Source: Labia minor (Eukaryota; Arthropoda; Insecta; Dermaptera; Spongiphoridae). From it: DNA of 64,000 bases. The DNA lies in the NCBI GenBank assembly GCA_963082975.1, contig OY720349.1, forward strand, positions 68,818,501-68,882,500. Direction: 5' to 3'. The position numbers were made by a program, and so were the translations under genes. Each line of letters begins with the position of its first letter. Within the stretch, counting starts at the first letter, position 1. Below are positions 35,551-48,440 of the stretch, piece after piece. Below the pieces are notes generated by a model, which saw only the letters and a list, made by a program, of their open reading frames with translations, had not been told where the DNA came from and made no database searches.

Positions 35551-38500
35551 AGATGAAGATGCCTTCTGGTCTCTTTTAGGTATACAAGAGGCTAAAAAAA
35601 TGCACCGGGATGGCTGATTGCTACATAATGGAATATTATTGGTTTAAAAAAAGGGAAGTGGTTTCCATGGTAACGGCGTGACGCCCGAATCCAATAACGT
35701 TACGAGGGCGCAAAGTAACCAGGCGCCCTTTTAGGTTTGCACCAGCAGCCCTTTTTTGGTTGCCACAGGCAGCACGCTACTCATGCCGCCACCCCCCCCT
35801 ACCCCCCCCTCCTCAGAAAAAAAGCAGACCGAAAAGCCGTCAGACGTCACCGCATCTGGCTCATATACATCAAAAAGCGCCAGCTACCACTACCAGAGAG
35901 CCTTCATTCAATTTCTATATATAATATTATTAAAAAATTTAAATCCTTTCGCTGTGCCTTTTCCCACTAGAAGCCACTTTAATGGATTGCTAGTAGGGAT
36001 TTTACAATGGGGTTCTGGATAATAGACAAAAGGATAGAAAATTCAGATGACACCAGGATATTAAAATTAAAGTGGGATAGTTTCAAATAAATACATCAAA
36101 GAAATTTAATTTTAGTTTTAAATATTCGTGTAAAAATTGCATAATAGCACATCTATAGTTTTCTTTCTAGAGAAATATACAAAAATTTGAAAACTCTCTC
36201 TTAAACAGTAAAATAATAAATTAAATTAATTTTTATTTATTTAATTTGGCTTTATTTTATGGATTGCTTGATTTTTATTCACTTTATTTTATGATTTTAT
36301 TTTAAATCATAACAAATTTATTGAATCTCTCTCTCTCACTGATCACCATTGTTTTCATCATAATGATAATTATCAATTGAGAGAGAAGCACCGAAATTTT
36401 ACATTTAATAAAAAAACAAATATTATTTTTTGGTACATAATGAACACTTTGTTTTAATTGGGTAAAGTAGATGTATATTCTGACAATAGTTTTCCTTTAA
36501 TAAGAGTATTTGATAAAGCTTTTATCAGTCTAATCAAAAAGAATTTGTTCTTAAGTGATATTTACTTTTTCACCCATTCTCTCTCTTTCTTTTTTATAAA
36601 AAGAATTGGTGGAAAGAGGAAAAAAAAGGGAATAATTTTTATTCGATCCTTTTCAGTTCGTTCGTTCTTCGGCTATTGATAATAACTAAAAGCGTCGTTT
36701 GTCGAAAGGATGGTTTAGGTAAACTTTTCACCATTAAAAGTTTCAGGGGCTCTTCAGCAAGGTTGGTAGAAAAGGAGTGAAATCAAAACTATTCAAAAAT
36801 AGAAACTCGGAGACATAGATATATACTAAACGAAATAATGAAAGACTTGTTAATTTAAAATAAATTACTCAATTGTATAGTTTTTATTTAAGATAAATTA
36901 TTATTACCAAAAAAATTCACTTACATAGTTAAATTAAAAAAAAAATGATCTAACTAAAGTAAAAAATAATTTATACATTATTTTTTTTAATAAATTTAGT
37001 ATTTTCTTTTATATAATTATCTAAATTATTTATTATAATTTATTTAATAAAAAAAATGTATTATACTCGTATTTACTTATTTTAATTGGAGTGAAAAATA
37101 TTTATCATAAAGTTGGAAAGTACAATATTTAGAAAAACAAATAAGTATTGGTACGCCTGATAGTTCTATATTAAGAATTTCAATGCAGTCCATTTGGTTG
37201 CATCAATTCCAGGCGCTTTCCATAACTTACAATAAATATGTTTGATATATATATATAAGACCTTTGTTATAAATGATACTTAATAATACTTGAGTATACA
37301 GAGAGTAACTGAAATAAATTCCAAAAATAAAAAAAAAAATAATTAATTAACTTTTTTATTTGTTATTTTATTTAAACCAATTTAAGAGAACCTAGAGTTA
37401 TTTTGTTTTTGGAATATATTTATAAAAAAAACTTCATTGATGTTTATTTGAAGAAAGTTTTCAAGACCGAATGGTGAAAGTGGAGAGATGGAAAGGTAGA
37501 TTTGGCGTCTGTGGGGACGGAAAAGTAAAGACATCGAAAGATAGACCAGCAAAAGGAGATTCTTTTAAGTAAAAGGAATTATTTATTCGATTTCCAGTTG
37601 ACTTTTTCCGGTATCCAGTAAAAAGGCCCGGCCGAGTCTTTTGGTAATTTGTGAAGGTTTGCTGAATCACGTGCGAGATAGAAGCAAAAACTCCGGCAGC
37701 CATTTATGATCGGTCGAATGCCTACGTGTTCCCAACTGGCACGCACAGACCGCCGCCATTTAATTCAACATACATGGAGAGAAGGGCCATGGCAAGCAAC
37801 TCTATGGAGTCAGTCGTTCAATTATTTACCTCACAAGTTTAACTTTTATACTCCATCACTAATACCATGGTCACCACCATCATCATCATCAGCATCATCA
37901 TCCAACAATTGGAAAAAATCATTTAACATGAAATAAAAACGTATGCAAAAATTGTGATTATTGTACCATTTTATTATTTGGAAGAGAAATTTTTTAATAT
38001 TTATATTAAAAATATTTAGAACATTTAAAAATGTATTATAAAAATAGGGCGAAAATAAGTATATAAGTAAATTAAATTATTAATTATTTAATAAATTTAA
38101 TTAAAATTAGAATAAAATTAGTTTTTATATGTAATATTTTAAAATAGAATAATATTTTTTAACATATTACGAATTAAGAAATACTTACTTTTTTTTTTTT
38201 TATTGATAGGAAATAATTCCAACCCCGTTAGGCAGAATTGTGAGGGCTTTCAAGGGATGATTTAGAAGCATGTGACAGTGGAGTTATAGGGGTAGATAGA
38301 TGACTGGCAAGGTGGGTAATGGCGAAATGATAGAGGGTAAAGCTTCAGACTGTATGGAAGAAGGGGAGGGGGGGGGGGGGGGGGTGAGTCTTCGGGGTTT
38401 CGAGTGAGATAGGACGACATCCACCCCCTTTGCCGTTTGCAAACTTGCCCAAGCCCCAGAGCTACGGTAATTAATTATTACTTAAGCTTCTGCGAACAAA

Positions 38501-38634
38501 TCGTTTACCTCCTCGATCCTTCCTCCCTACCCTCCACCCACTACCGTGCATCCCCTTTTCATCCCACCGAACACAGAGCAGGCAACCAAGCAAACCTTAT
38601 CCTTCCTTTCTGTACTCCAATGTTGGTAACCACC

Positions 38635-38684
<50 letters not shown>

Positions 38685-38720
38685 GTTAGGAGAATGAAAC
38701 GTATCTTGAAAAGTATTTAA
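35551..38720. other. Three GC-richer islands in AT-rich DNA
   Basis: Islands lie at about 35570-36010, 37450-37900 and 38220-38640. They carry short open frames without family resemblance; the one at 35.75 kb contains proline and serine runs made by C-tracts. A G-run sits at 38367-38383 and (TA)21 at 38639-38680. They may be regulatory or remains of old genes. Confidence 0.4.
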
Positions 38721-41700
38721 GAAATTAAAGGGGTGGTTGAATGATGAAAATAAATGATATCTTTAATAGGTTTTGAATATAAGCATTATTATCTCTTTTA
38801 TAAATTTAAGGATAAATACTAGATTTGAATTTATAAAAAAAAAATTGTTTTCTCATTGGTAAATGGGAAGAAATAAATCTACTAGATTTTGGATATATTT
38901 TCCAATCGATATAATGGAAAGGTCTTGTAGAAGATTACAGAAGGTACTTCCAAAGGTTATTAACCTGGATCTAGTCCCAATTAAATTTTGAAATTTATCT
39001 ACAATGTAATGTAAGAGTAGTTAATAGTGTTAGATAGTAATATATACTCTTCATTAAAATAAGATATAAATTTAATAATAATAAAAGAAAATAGTAAGGA
39101 AATTTATGCATGTTGAATAAAAATTCGAATTGAATGAATCTAAATCAATCAATCAATCAATTATTCTTCTATATTTTTAAGTATGTAGGCTACCAAACTT
39201 GCGGTTGAAGGTTCAAACTTAACAAAGTTTAAAAAAAAAAGATTTAAATAATAAAACGTTTACAATTTGAAAAAATTAAATCATTAATAATGTGAACCAT
39301 AAAAAAATAGCAAACATATTTATAGAATAAATAGTACCGAAGTAATTTTACTAGAGAAGATTTTAAAAAGGAATAAAAAAAAAAATGAAAATAAAATTAC
39401 AATAAATACAAATTTATTTAAAAAAAAAAATTAAATTTCGAATATTTAAAAAAAAATTAATAATAAATAATTATAAATTTTATTTTCAACAGAGCTTCAT
39501 ATCTACACGTTTATAATTAAAATTATATATTTTAAGAAAAATTCGAATTTCAAGTTAAAAGGGATTTTTAATAAAATTTAATTTAAGTTTAATTTAGTTC
39601 GAATTAATGTATAATTATATTCTAGAAGAGATATACTGGATGAAAACTTGATGAATCATCTGATGAGTAATCTATATCACTTAATACTTGTATAATCCTT
39701 GCACTTCCAATAATTATATCCAAATGATCTCCCCTATCCACCCTCCCTATAATATAATTATATTTTATACATGTATATAATCTTGCAAAAACAGATGCAT
39801 TAATTATTCAAAATTAATTAGTATTTCAATTTAATTAATACGACAACATATCGTGAATGAACAAAATTCATTTCCTCATCATATATAATTTAATTAGAAT
39901 TTTTAAATAAATTCATCTGACGTGCTTGCCATACATGACTTCTCTATTTCACTTTTCATTAGAATTTTATTATCGAAATGTAATTCAATTATTTCATTAT
40001 ATTATAGTTTTATTCTCAAAAGAAACGAAAAATTGGTCAACTTTTAAATTTAAAGTGGATAAATAAAATGGAGTAACTTTGAGCTATGCATTTTGAGGGC
40101 AAGGGTATAATAAACCCCATTAAGTAAAAAATAACTATATAAATATTAATTTGAAATAAATTATTATGGATTTTCAATTAACAATTTCTTTTATTACATA
40201 AGAAGTTTTGACCCCTTTATTTATTGTTACATATTTCCTTTTACCCTTTTTTTTTTTAGTCTAACAAAATTTATTTTTTGTATTCTTTATTTATTTTAAT
40301 TTAGGTACTTAAATAAGTAAAAAGTGATGAAATTAATTGTTACTTAAATTACTGACAATTTTATCTTTTCTAATGATTTTTTTTTTTATTATTAAGTATT
40401 ATTTTTTAATTTATATTTCAAATTAATTTCTTTTCTAATTATATTTGTAAAATTAAATTAAATTAAATAAAATTAAATTAAATGATGCAAAAATAAAAAA
40501 ATAAAAATAAATAATTCATAGATATGTGTGTTCATTTTGAAATGTGGCTAACGGATTCTACTTCCAGCCAACCTTTAGGTTTGAAAATTTGCATATAATG
40601 ATATTATCTGGTCCCCTATACCAATTTTAAATACGACAAGGAATTTACATATTTTAAAAAATAAACAAATATCGTAGTTTGATTAAAATTTAGAAACTAT
40701 AAATTCTAGGAAAGATTAAAATGAAAATTACTATTATGAATTAATGAAGAGATTTTAAATCTCATCAAGCAGATGTAATATAATATAAAAATTAATAGTT
40801 AACATGTTTAGTTCAATGAATAGGCTGGTTATTATTATGGTAGGTCAGGAAAATATACATAATAATAAGATAATTATTTTTTAAAATTTTATTAATAAAT
40901 TATCCTAAAAATATACTCGTATTTAGATATATATTATTCCAACTTTAATAATTTAATGATACTAAATAAAATTTCAAGGTTCAATTTCAAGATAAAAAAA
41001 AAATATTAATTATTATTATTATTATTAATATTTTAAGATATTTTATAAGAACCCTTAACCATATATCAAATATCTAATAAGATAAATTGTTAATTTTTAT
41101 TTTTAAAAAGAATTACGTGGTATACATATAAATTAGAGTTTCAAATAAAAAAAAAAAAATCAAGTTGAATGGTTAATAATTCATATTAATTTACAAATAT
41201 ATTAATGTAATACAATACACAGAATAGTCTAGTGAATAAATTTAAATTTATAAGTTTCTATAATGATGCTTTTGATTAATGAAGGAGTTTAAAAAAAAAA
41301 AATTCACATTAGCTTATTAAAATTTACAATTGAAAAAAAATAATTGTTTGTGAAGAAAATGTTTTGGTGGCGGCGCGGTTGATCTATTCATCGCTGACCG
41401 GGCAAAGATAAAATGGATAAAAAAAAAAGTCTTCACACTACGATTGCTGATCAGCATTTCCTTTTTCGTGATTAGATAAAACGAGGATTTGGTTTTTAAT
41501 TTGTCGCCGGGTGACGATCAAGAATAATGAAGGACTGTTCGAGATTAGGCCAATTTAGATAAAATTTTTGTAAACACAGACTCACACTAAATAAATATAT
41601 AATATTGTAAATAATTGATTGAATATCTTCGAATAAAGTTGGATTAGATAAATATTTACATTTATATTTAGCTGATATTTGTATAATTAGTTACCTATTG

Positions 41701-42401
41701 AAGTATAAGCTTAGTTTCAAAAAACGAACCCAGATCAATTAGGATTAATAAATTGATTTAGTGATTATTAATTTATACTACTTTTATCTTATCAATTACA
41801 AAGTAAAATGCAAGCATCAATCATATACTGTGAGTTGAAATCGTATCAAGTTGCAAATTTAATATATAATATGGATAATTGGATAAATAGATCGTATTGT
41901 AGTTGCTAGTGTAAGAGTAACTAAAATGAGACTATTGATGATCTTTGAAAATAAATTATTCTATTTTAATAAAAATTGAGATGATTTCTTATCGTTTTAA
42001 TGATAAAATCATGAATTATCATAAAATATATAATATATATAATATTAATAGTCTTAGCTTAGTAACCTGCAAGTTGAAAAATCATAAAAAATATAATAAA
42101 ATTAAGAATAAATAAATAATTTTTCTCATTTGTTATATTTTTCAATTGAATAGAGATTTAAGAAAATACAATCTTAGTAGACATTTGGATTAAAAACTTT
42201 AAATTTATTATACTTAATAAATTGACCAAAAAAATAAAATATTCGTCATTTATTTAAATTTACAAAACAAACTCGTAATAATTTTAAATATTGTACAATT
42301 TTAAAAAAAATATAACATAAATTTAAAAAGGTTTTTATTTGTAAATACATTAATAAATTTATATCACTAATCTATCTATCTTCTATCTATATATATATAA
42401 T
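38721..42401. other. AT-rich DNA, nothing recognised
   Basis: Almost uniformly AT-rich, with a single GC-richer patch at about 41360-41560 that has no coding signature. Confidence 0.5.
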
Positions 42402-42754
42402 AAGTTGACCTGTGGCCAGATCCGAACCGACCAACGGTTTGAAATAAATTAATTGCCAGCTACAGAAACAATTACAAATAATTTTAATATATCTATTAAT
42501 GTAATAAAAAACAGATATAAATATAACATAAATATTTTTAATTTTATTTTATTTATAATATATTTATATGTAAGACCAGGCTGTGACGTCATGAATGTCT
42601 GGGTGACGTCCTATAATTTTAAATTAAGAAATAACTAATAAAGATGATTTTTCTCGAGAATAAAACCAATACAAAGTGGAGATATGTAAAAATCTCCACA
42701 TGTGAAATTTGGTGTGAAAACACTACCTCCCTTACTATCGTCGGTCGGTAAAAA
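42402..42754 (-). mobile_element. Helentron-like family A, copy 10: internally deleted
   Basis: Both ends are present: the 3' hairpin as GACCTGTGGCCAGATC and the 5' end CTATCGTCGGTCGGTAAAAA. The whole segment between the two diverged copies of the AAATCTCC...ATGTGAAATTTGGTGTG block is missing, including the GTCC run. The deletion therefore looks like recombination between those internal repeats. One of the paired palindromes has decayed to TGACGTCC. Confidence 0.88.
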
Positions 42755-42755
42755 T

Positions 42756-42826
42756 GAAATGTAAGTATGTGGCGTTGTACACAGTTGTTGATTAGTCGAG
42801 GGATCCATGAGGCGGAGATATAATTA
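42756..42826 (+). repeat. Dispersed repeat shared with 2.58-2.66 kb
   Basis: Matches 2583-2660 in the same orientation (ATGAAATGTAAGTATGTGG ... GTTGATTAGTCGAGGGATCC). At 2.6 kb it precedes a Helitron helicase tail, so it probably comes from an autonomous Helitron. Here it directly follows the Helentron-like element. Confidence 0.5.
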
Positions 42827-43066
42827 TCTGTTTAATTAATTGATTTAATTTAATTACATAATTTAATTTAATTAATTACTAATCCTTAAATCATAGAAAA
42901 ATGAAATATTTCATCTCATTTTTTTTCTCATAAAAATTTCATCACTCAAGATGATAATTTTTCTCATAACCTAAGTTCCCTTTTAAAATATTTCTACTTG
43001 CAACAGTGGTGATTCTCTCCCCACTCCCTGAGGACCATAGCGAGCCACTGTAGACATAATCTATCT

Positions 43067-43579
43067 CAGTGGTCGCAATTATATTTTGGGTATCGTGCCA
43101 AAAAAGATGTTTCTGTTCAAACCAATATTTTGGCTTGCCATAAAATAAAATATTATTGAAATATCAGAAATTAAAATTTACTTATTCGTTTTTATATTGT
43201 ATTCAAAATTCTTATATAATATATGTATGTAATAAAAAAAAATATCAAGAACTAACTAAATGATAAAAAAAAATAATATATCAAAAATTAAACAATAAAA
43301 GTTTACTTCAATTATAAAGAAACACTATATTTTCTACAGTTGCCCAGTAGAAGATCTTTTTTGTATAAATTGTGAGGCTATGTGGACTATATTTAGTATG
43401 TAATATTATTACATATATTATATTTATGGTTTTGATTAAAATTACATTCATTTGAGAAAATAAGAATTAGCAAAAGTAAGTTGAAGGAAATACTTTTAAT
43501 GATGAGAACTGATTTGGAATCGTTGTTTTTGTTTCACTGCATGTCTTTGTTTGCTACAGTCATGCCTAGCCAACCACTG
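43067..43579. mobile_element. hAT-type remnant
   Basis: The ends read CAGTGGTCGCAATT on the left and, inverted, CAGTGGTTGGCTAGGC on the right, typical of hAT terminal repeats, 513 bp apart. No intact 8-bp target duplication can be shown. The right end and flank (CCACTGTAGAAATAAT) recur almost unchanged just left of the element (CCACTGTAGACATAAT, 43045-43060), and CAGTGGT also occurs at 43004, so two related insertions may be stacked. No transposase is recognised inside. Confidence 0.5.
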
Positions 43580-43767
43580 TAGAAATAATGCGACATCTAT
43601 GAATTAAAAACAAAATCAGTTGTTTTTGAAATGCTCCTCAATAGGTTTTGGTAGCTATAAACACCCGTCTGTATGATTGGTGACACTGAAGAGTCAACAG
43701 AGCATATCATTTCAGGTATGTCACTTATACATGAAATCTGTACACGATTTTGTAATACGAATGGTAA

Positions 43768-44010
43768 CCAAATGGTTACATAGGAACATGCCTTAAGTGG
43801 AACGGTGCAAAAGAAGTGCCCATGGATTTCAGCGTGATGCGCGACTTGAACAAGGGAGGGAACGAGTCCACGCGGAGCGTGTTGCAGAGGCACAGGAACA
43901 TCGCGCCGCACGACATCAGCAACAGAGGGAACGAGCCTGTGCGGCCCGTGCAGAGGCATTACATCGGCGTGATTTCCATTAGCAACAGAGGGGACGAGAA
44001 ACTATGTTAA
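43768..44010 (+). pseudogene. GC-rich segment coding a degenerate 21-23-residue repeat
   Basis: In the frame starting at 43797 the translation contains ARLEQGRERVHAERVAEAQE, then HRAARHQQQRERACAARAEA, an Arg/Glu/Ala/Gln-rich repeat of the form ARL-QQRERA-AARAE. This resembles arrays found N-terminal in many invertebrate Helitron/PIF1-helicase-type proteins (from memory of the family). At the DNA level, GAACAAGGGAGGGAACGAG (43848), AGCAACAGAGGGAACGAG (43918) and AGCAACAGAGGGGACGAG (43981) mark three units spaced 70 and 63 bp. All three frames stay aligned because the unit lengths of the repeat differ by multiples of three. The block is far more GC-rich than its surroundings. No start, splice sites or remaining protein are visible. 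Confidence 0.45.
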
Positions 44011-44453
44011 CGGTTGTCATAAAAAAAATTTTAAGTTTTATATTTAGGAAAGATAAATAATGTCTTATTAAAGTTAAAAAGAATATGCATTTCATATATT
44101 ATAATATTTTCTATAGTTACTATTGAAAAACAAATATTCAATTTATTTTTTTAATAAAGTTCGTATTATGTAGTGGTAGGTAATTATTTTTTTTTTGTAA
44201 TTTCCAAATAATCTAATAATAAATATGACAAGTTCTTTTCATCAAGGTTATAGTATCGTTAATGATTTGTCTAGAAACAAAGAGAGCCTAGATGGAAAGC
44301 TAATTTCCAGGCGAAAAACGAGCTGCGATTGTATCAACAGCATCAGGGGTCATTGCATTAATACACAGTAAAGTGTAAAGAGAGTGGAGAGGGGTTGGAT
44401 GGGTGTATTTGGCCGTGAGTATGTGTATGTGTATGTGAAGGGGTAGTGGAGAA

Positions 44454-44484
<31 letters not shown>

Positions 44485-45140
44485 CTGTTACAACTGGGCA
44501 CGCAATTATGCCACATGCCATGTTTGATAATATAGTTGACCTTCATAGAGAAATTGTTAGGAAACATATCGACAGATTGCCAACTTATTTATTCATATGC
44601 CACTCTAATTTAGATGAAAATTTGAATAATTTAAATCGAAAACAAAACGGATGAATGAGTCTGATGATGATAAAGCGGAATTGAGGATGACCGGGTAAAG
44701 TGGGGATGGGAGGAAATGCAATGAAAACTGCAGTTTTACGGCGATACCATTCTTTACACAATAATACAATCAATTTTTTTTATTTTATTTTTGTAACAAT
44801 TTTAATAAAACTATAATGGTTTTTATCTCATCAAAAAAGATTTATTATTCTGAAAAGTGAATCAATTACTTTTAATTAATATTATTGTTGTTGTTGTTTT
44901 TATATTAATAAATAGTAATTAAGACAATAATAGTTAAAAACAAAAATGTTATTTGTTTATTGGGAAGAATATCTATTATTTTTAAATGTATTAAAATATT
45001 TGCAAGCTATAAATTAACTAAAAAGAATTTGAGAATGATCGCTGATATAAAAAATATGAATATTAATTAATTTGATTTGATTTCAATATTAATGTCAATA
45101 GTACTCGTTATTTAATATTATTATACCATATATACTAACA
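44011..45140. other. AT-rich DNA with a GA microsatellite
   Basis: No gene is recognised. A GC-richer stretch at 44280-44760 holds (GA)n at about 44453-44478; overlapping reading frames there are low-complexity. Confidence 0.45.
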
Positions 45141-45149
45141 CCATCTAAG

Positions 45150-45462
45150 AGATGTGTTTGATTACATTCACGTCGACTCGGGTTCGATTCCGGGGCTTGG
45201 CAAGGGTTCTCATTCAAGGGTCTAGTAAGAAGTTCAAGCTCTCTACATGATCGAGAAAATCAAAGTAGGTAAAAATTGAAAAGTTGTTGTACTGATATTG
45301 CAATACCTCTACCCAGGCTAGAAGGCACACAACTGACTTGCGGTGACGGAAAAATGTTATCGCTATGAGGGCGCTGTTGTCGGACAATCAACCGGTTAAG
45401 AAAGCCCATTACCATTACCCGTCCAAGTCCTCCATGTGGCGATAACATTTTTTCGTCACTAC
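45150..45462 (+). repeat. SINE-like segment with B box and a long-stem inverted repeat
   Basis: GGTTCGATTCC at 45181-45191 is an exact pol III B box, in the context CTCGGGTTCGATTCCGGGGC, as at the T-arm of a tRNA-derived SINE. The upstream A box is not convincing. Further on, GTGACGGAAAAATGTTATCGC at 45343-45363 (21 nt; one mismatch) pairs with its inverted partner at 45439-45459 around a 75-nt loop. The two signals may belong to one SINE or to a SINE plus a foldback element. No second copy is in the window. Confidence 0.45.
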
Positions 45463-45469
45463 TTTCAAA

Positions 45470-47206
45470 AAATATTTATTAGTCCGATTTTCAATATATT
45501 AATAAGTGATAGATAAGTATCCTAACCAAATGGCATAGATAAATTTAATTTAATTTTTATTTTAAGAAATAAATAAAATTATAATTGATAGTAATAGAAT
45601 GGAAGGTATATTTGTGAATAAAAGAAAGGTAATAAATTAAAGGGAAACAAACAGTGAGTAGCATTAAAGAGATCTTTCTGCTTTTGAAATTATAATACTT
45701 CGTCTTTTATATGAAAATGGAATAGTATAGGAGGCATATTTATCTGCCTTATTTAGAAAATAATTATTATTGATTTTAATATAAATACTTAATAAATAAT
45801 AACTTGCTAGGCTATAAATTTCAGAACTAAATAAAAGAGAAATCGTTCATGAGACTGACTTATCACCATGAAGATTGCACCATAACCTGTAGTAATGGAG
45901 AAGCTTGCTCACGAAGGGTCTCAATTAAAATCAATTATAATTTCAAAACATATTAAAACAATCTTTCTTCATTCTCTCTCTTTTCAATATAAAAAGATTT
46001 ATAAAGAGATAATTTATTTTAAAAAAATATCAGAAGCTTATTAAAGTTGTGGAAAGAGAATAAATAAACAGGTGAATTATAAATGGTAATCAACTTTAAA
46101 TTTTATTTATTTTAATTGGAATAAATTGAATTATTTTTTCATTAATAAATTAAAAGAAGTATTAGAAAAAGCCTATTAGGTAAAATAAATTTTTATTATT
46201 ATTATTATTTTTTTATTATTAATTTAAATTATTAATATAAAAATATTTCTTTGCGTGATGATCCTTGAATTATTTATTCAATAATTAGTATAATCATAAT
46301 AATAGAGTGAATGTGTTTAAACTAATCATTTTATTAATGTTTTTTTTTTTTATTAGACAAAAAATAGATAAATAGATTAATTTAATATTTTTTTTTTTCA
46401 TTTGAATTTTAAACCACTATACGTTAAAGCAATATACGAGAATTATTAAAAATTAAAGTTTTAAATTTTTTTAAAGCTAAAATCTCCTTGAAAAATGATA
46501 GGATAATAAAACCTGTCCCATCTTCATCAAAACACAGATTATTTTTCCAAGTATATGTTACCCTTACTTGAAAAATCAGTTAAATAAAGTAATTGTAAAA
46601 TGAAATATTTTAATAAATCTCCTTGAATTATGAATATAATAATAATATAAGATGGATTTCAGTTGTTGAGATTTAGTAAAATAATAATACATATGTATAC
46701 CTAAAAAACAAAAAATGATAATTTGAACCCAGTAGCGAGGGTTTTTTTTCCTGTTATAAACCCTTTCAAGGTGATTGTAGCCTTTCTTAATAAACCGAAA
46801 ATAATTTAATAATTAAATGAAATATTATCTTACGAATATATATAATCAATTAAAGGTAGTACTATTACTTTTTGTTAAATTAAATATTGGGAAATCTTAA
46901 TAGAATATAAAAAGATAGTAGAATTCTATTGGTTAGTAAGAAAATGATCTTATCAGTGCTGTGGTTCCCACCCCATCCGCTCGTCTAACCTGCCGCGACT
47001 TACACGATAAATGTTTTGTCTAGGTCAGTTAGTTAATCTTATGACTATATCTTTTTAGAATTTATGCTTAGGTAATTTACTTTATGAATTTATAAAGATA
47101 GCTAGCTTACTTTCCAACTTGGCGATTGATGGCGCTCATTAATTTTTGAGATTTCGGCGGCCCTCCACTCCCAGGGCGCTTCCATCTCCCCTCCCTCAAC
47201 ATCTAT

Positions 47207-47239
<33 letters not shown>

Positions 47240-47561
47240 CATATCCACCAACACGTTCTTCTCACTGACTGCCAATCCCTTCAACTTCTCTCGTTTTAGC
47301 TTCATTTCAAGGGTGTCTACTTATAATGTGTGCGTGTGGATGTGTCTAAGAAGGGTAAAAAAAAGGGAATAGTTCTCTCTATTTGGCTGATGTGTATGTG
47401 AGGAAGTGACGGGAGGAAGGGAATTATTTTCGCCCGGTCGAACCAAGACAAACACGCGGAGGAGTTTGGATCGCTCGCTTGCCACGAATTTTCCCAATCA
47501 TGCGTTTTCTTTTTCCCCTTTCTCTAGACTTCTTTTTTTTGTCTCTAGCCTTCTTTCGCTT

Positions 47562-47595
<34 letters not shown>

Positions 47596-48440
47596 TTTGT
47601 TAAAAAACGATGGTCTTCGTTTTTCCACTAAAAAGAGACCATTTTTCGGCGTGACATGTTCGTTTTTCTAATGTTCCAAAACCAACTCTTCTCGCTCTAA
47701 ATATATATAGTTGATAGCAATGAAAAGAATAGTGACTGCTGATTTGTCACAAAACCCTCCAAGAAACTAAACGGGCAAACAATTGATATTGCCAATTTAT
47801 TTTTATGTTTTTATTATTTGTCTGTTAAAAAAAAAAACTATCTTTTGCATTATTCAATGATTCATTTATTGTTTGTGATATATATATTAATCGTTTATAA
47901 ATCTCATAATTTGTAATTTAAATTATTATTTTAAATGTAAGTAAGAAAATAGATTATAAAACGAAATATTTTATCTATTTTTCTATAGATATATAGACCA
48001 TTGGTAATATTTGAAGACTTGTCATAAAATTAATAGATCTGACAAATAATTTTAATTAATAAAACTTTGTAATTAAAGTAATGCTTTTTATGTATATTTA
48101 CTAATAGATCTTCTTTTAATTTCAATATTCAAATTAATTATATACAATTTTAAATTATTTCTTGGTGAATTAGTATATTAGTTCAGGCTGGATAATATGG
48201 ATTTGAACATTGATCTGGTATGCTGAACTAAAGAACTTAGAAGTCATGCTTCACCAAGATTAAAATTATAATATCATATATAATTTAGCAATTAATTATT
48301 TATCAAATAAATTATAATAGTCAGTAAAAATGAAAATTCCAAATCGAAATTTAATGGGCTGTATATATGATTTCTATTTGATATTTATTATTAGGATATA
48401 TATTTATATATATTCGAGATTTGTTCAAAAGAAAAGGTCA
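45470..48440. other. AT-rich DNA with one GC-richer island
   Basis: No gene is recognised. The island at about 46945-47760 includes (CA)n (47207-47222), (TA)n and a run of T at 47560-47594. CAGTGCTGTGGTTCCCACC at 46956 resembles a hAT terminus, but no partner end was found. Confidence 0.4.

Noticed and set aside
40270-40320. Plus-strand ratchet-like TTATTTATTTTAATTTAG|GTACTT
   Set aside because: The tract is interrupted by A residues and the donor is GTACTT, not GTAAGT, so it is much weaker than the two minus-strand sites.
45121-45200. Functional tRNA gene at the GGTTCGATTCC box
   Set aside because: No acceptor, D or anticodon arm can be paired upstream, so it is at most a tRNA-derived repeat.
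46956-46990. hAT terminus CAGTGCTGTGGTTCCC
   Set aside because: It looks like a hAT end, but no partner terminus or 8-bp duplication was found, so it is not listed as an element.
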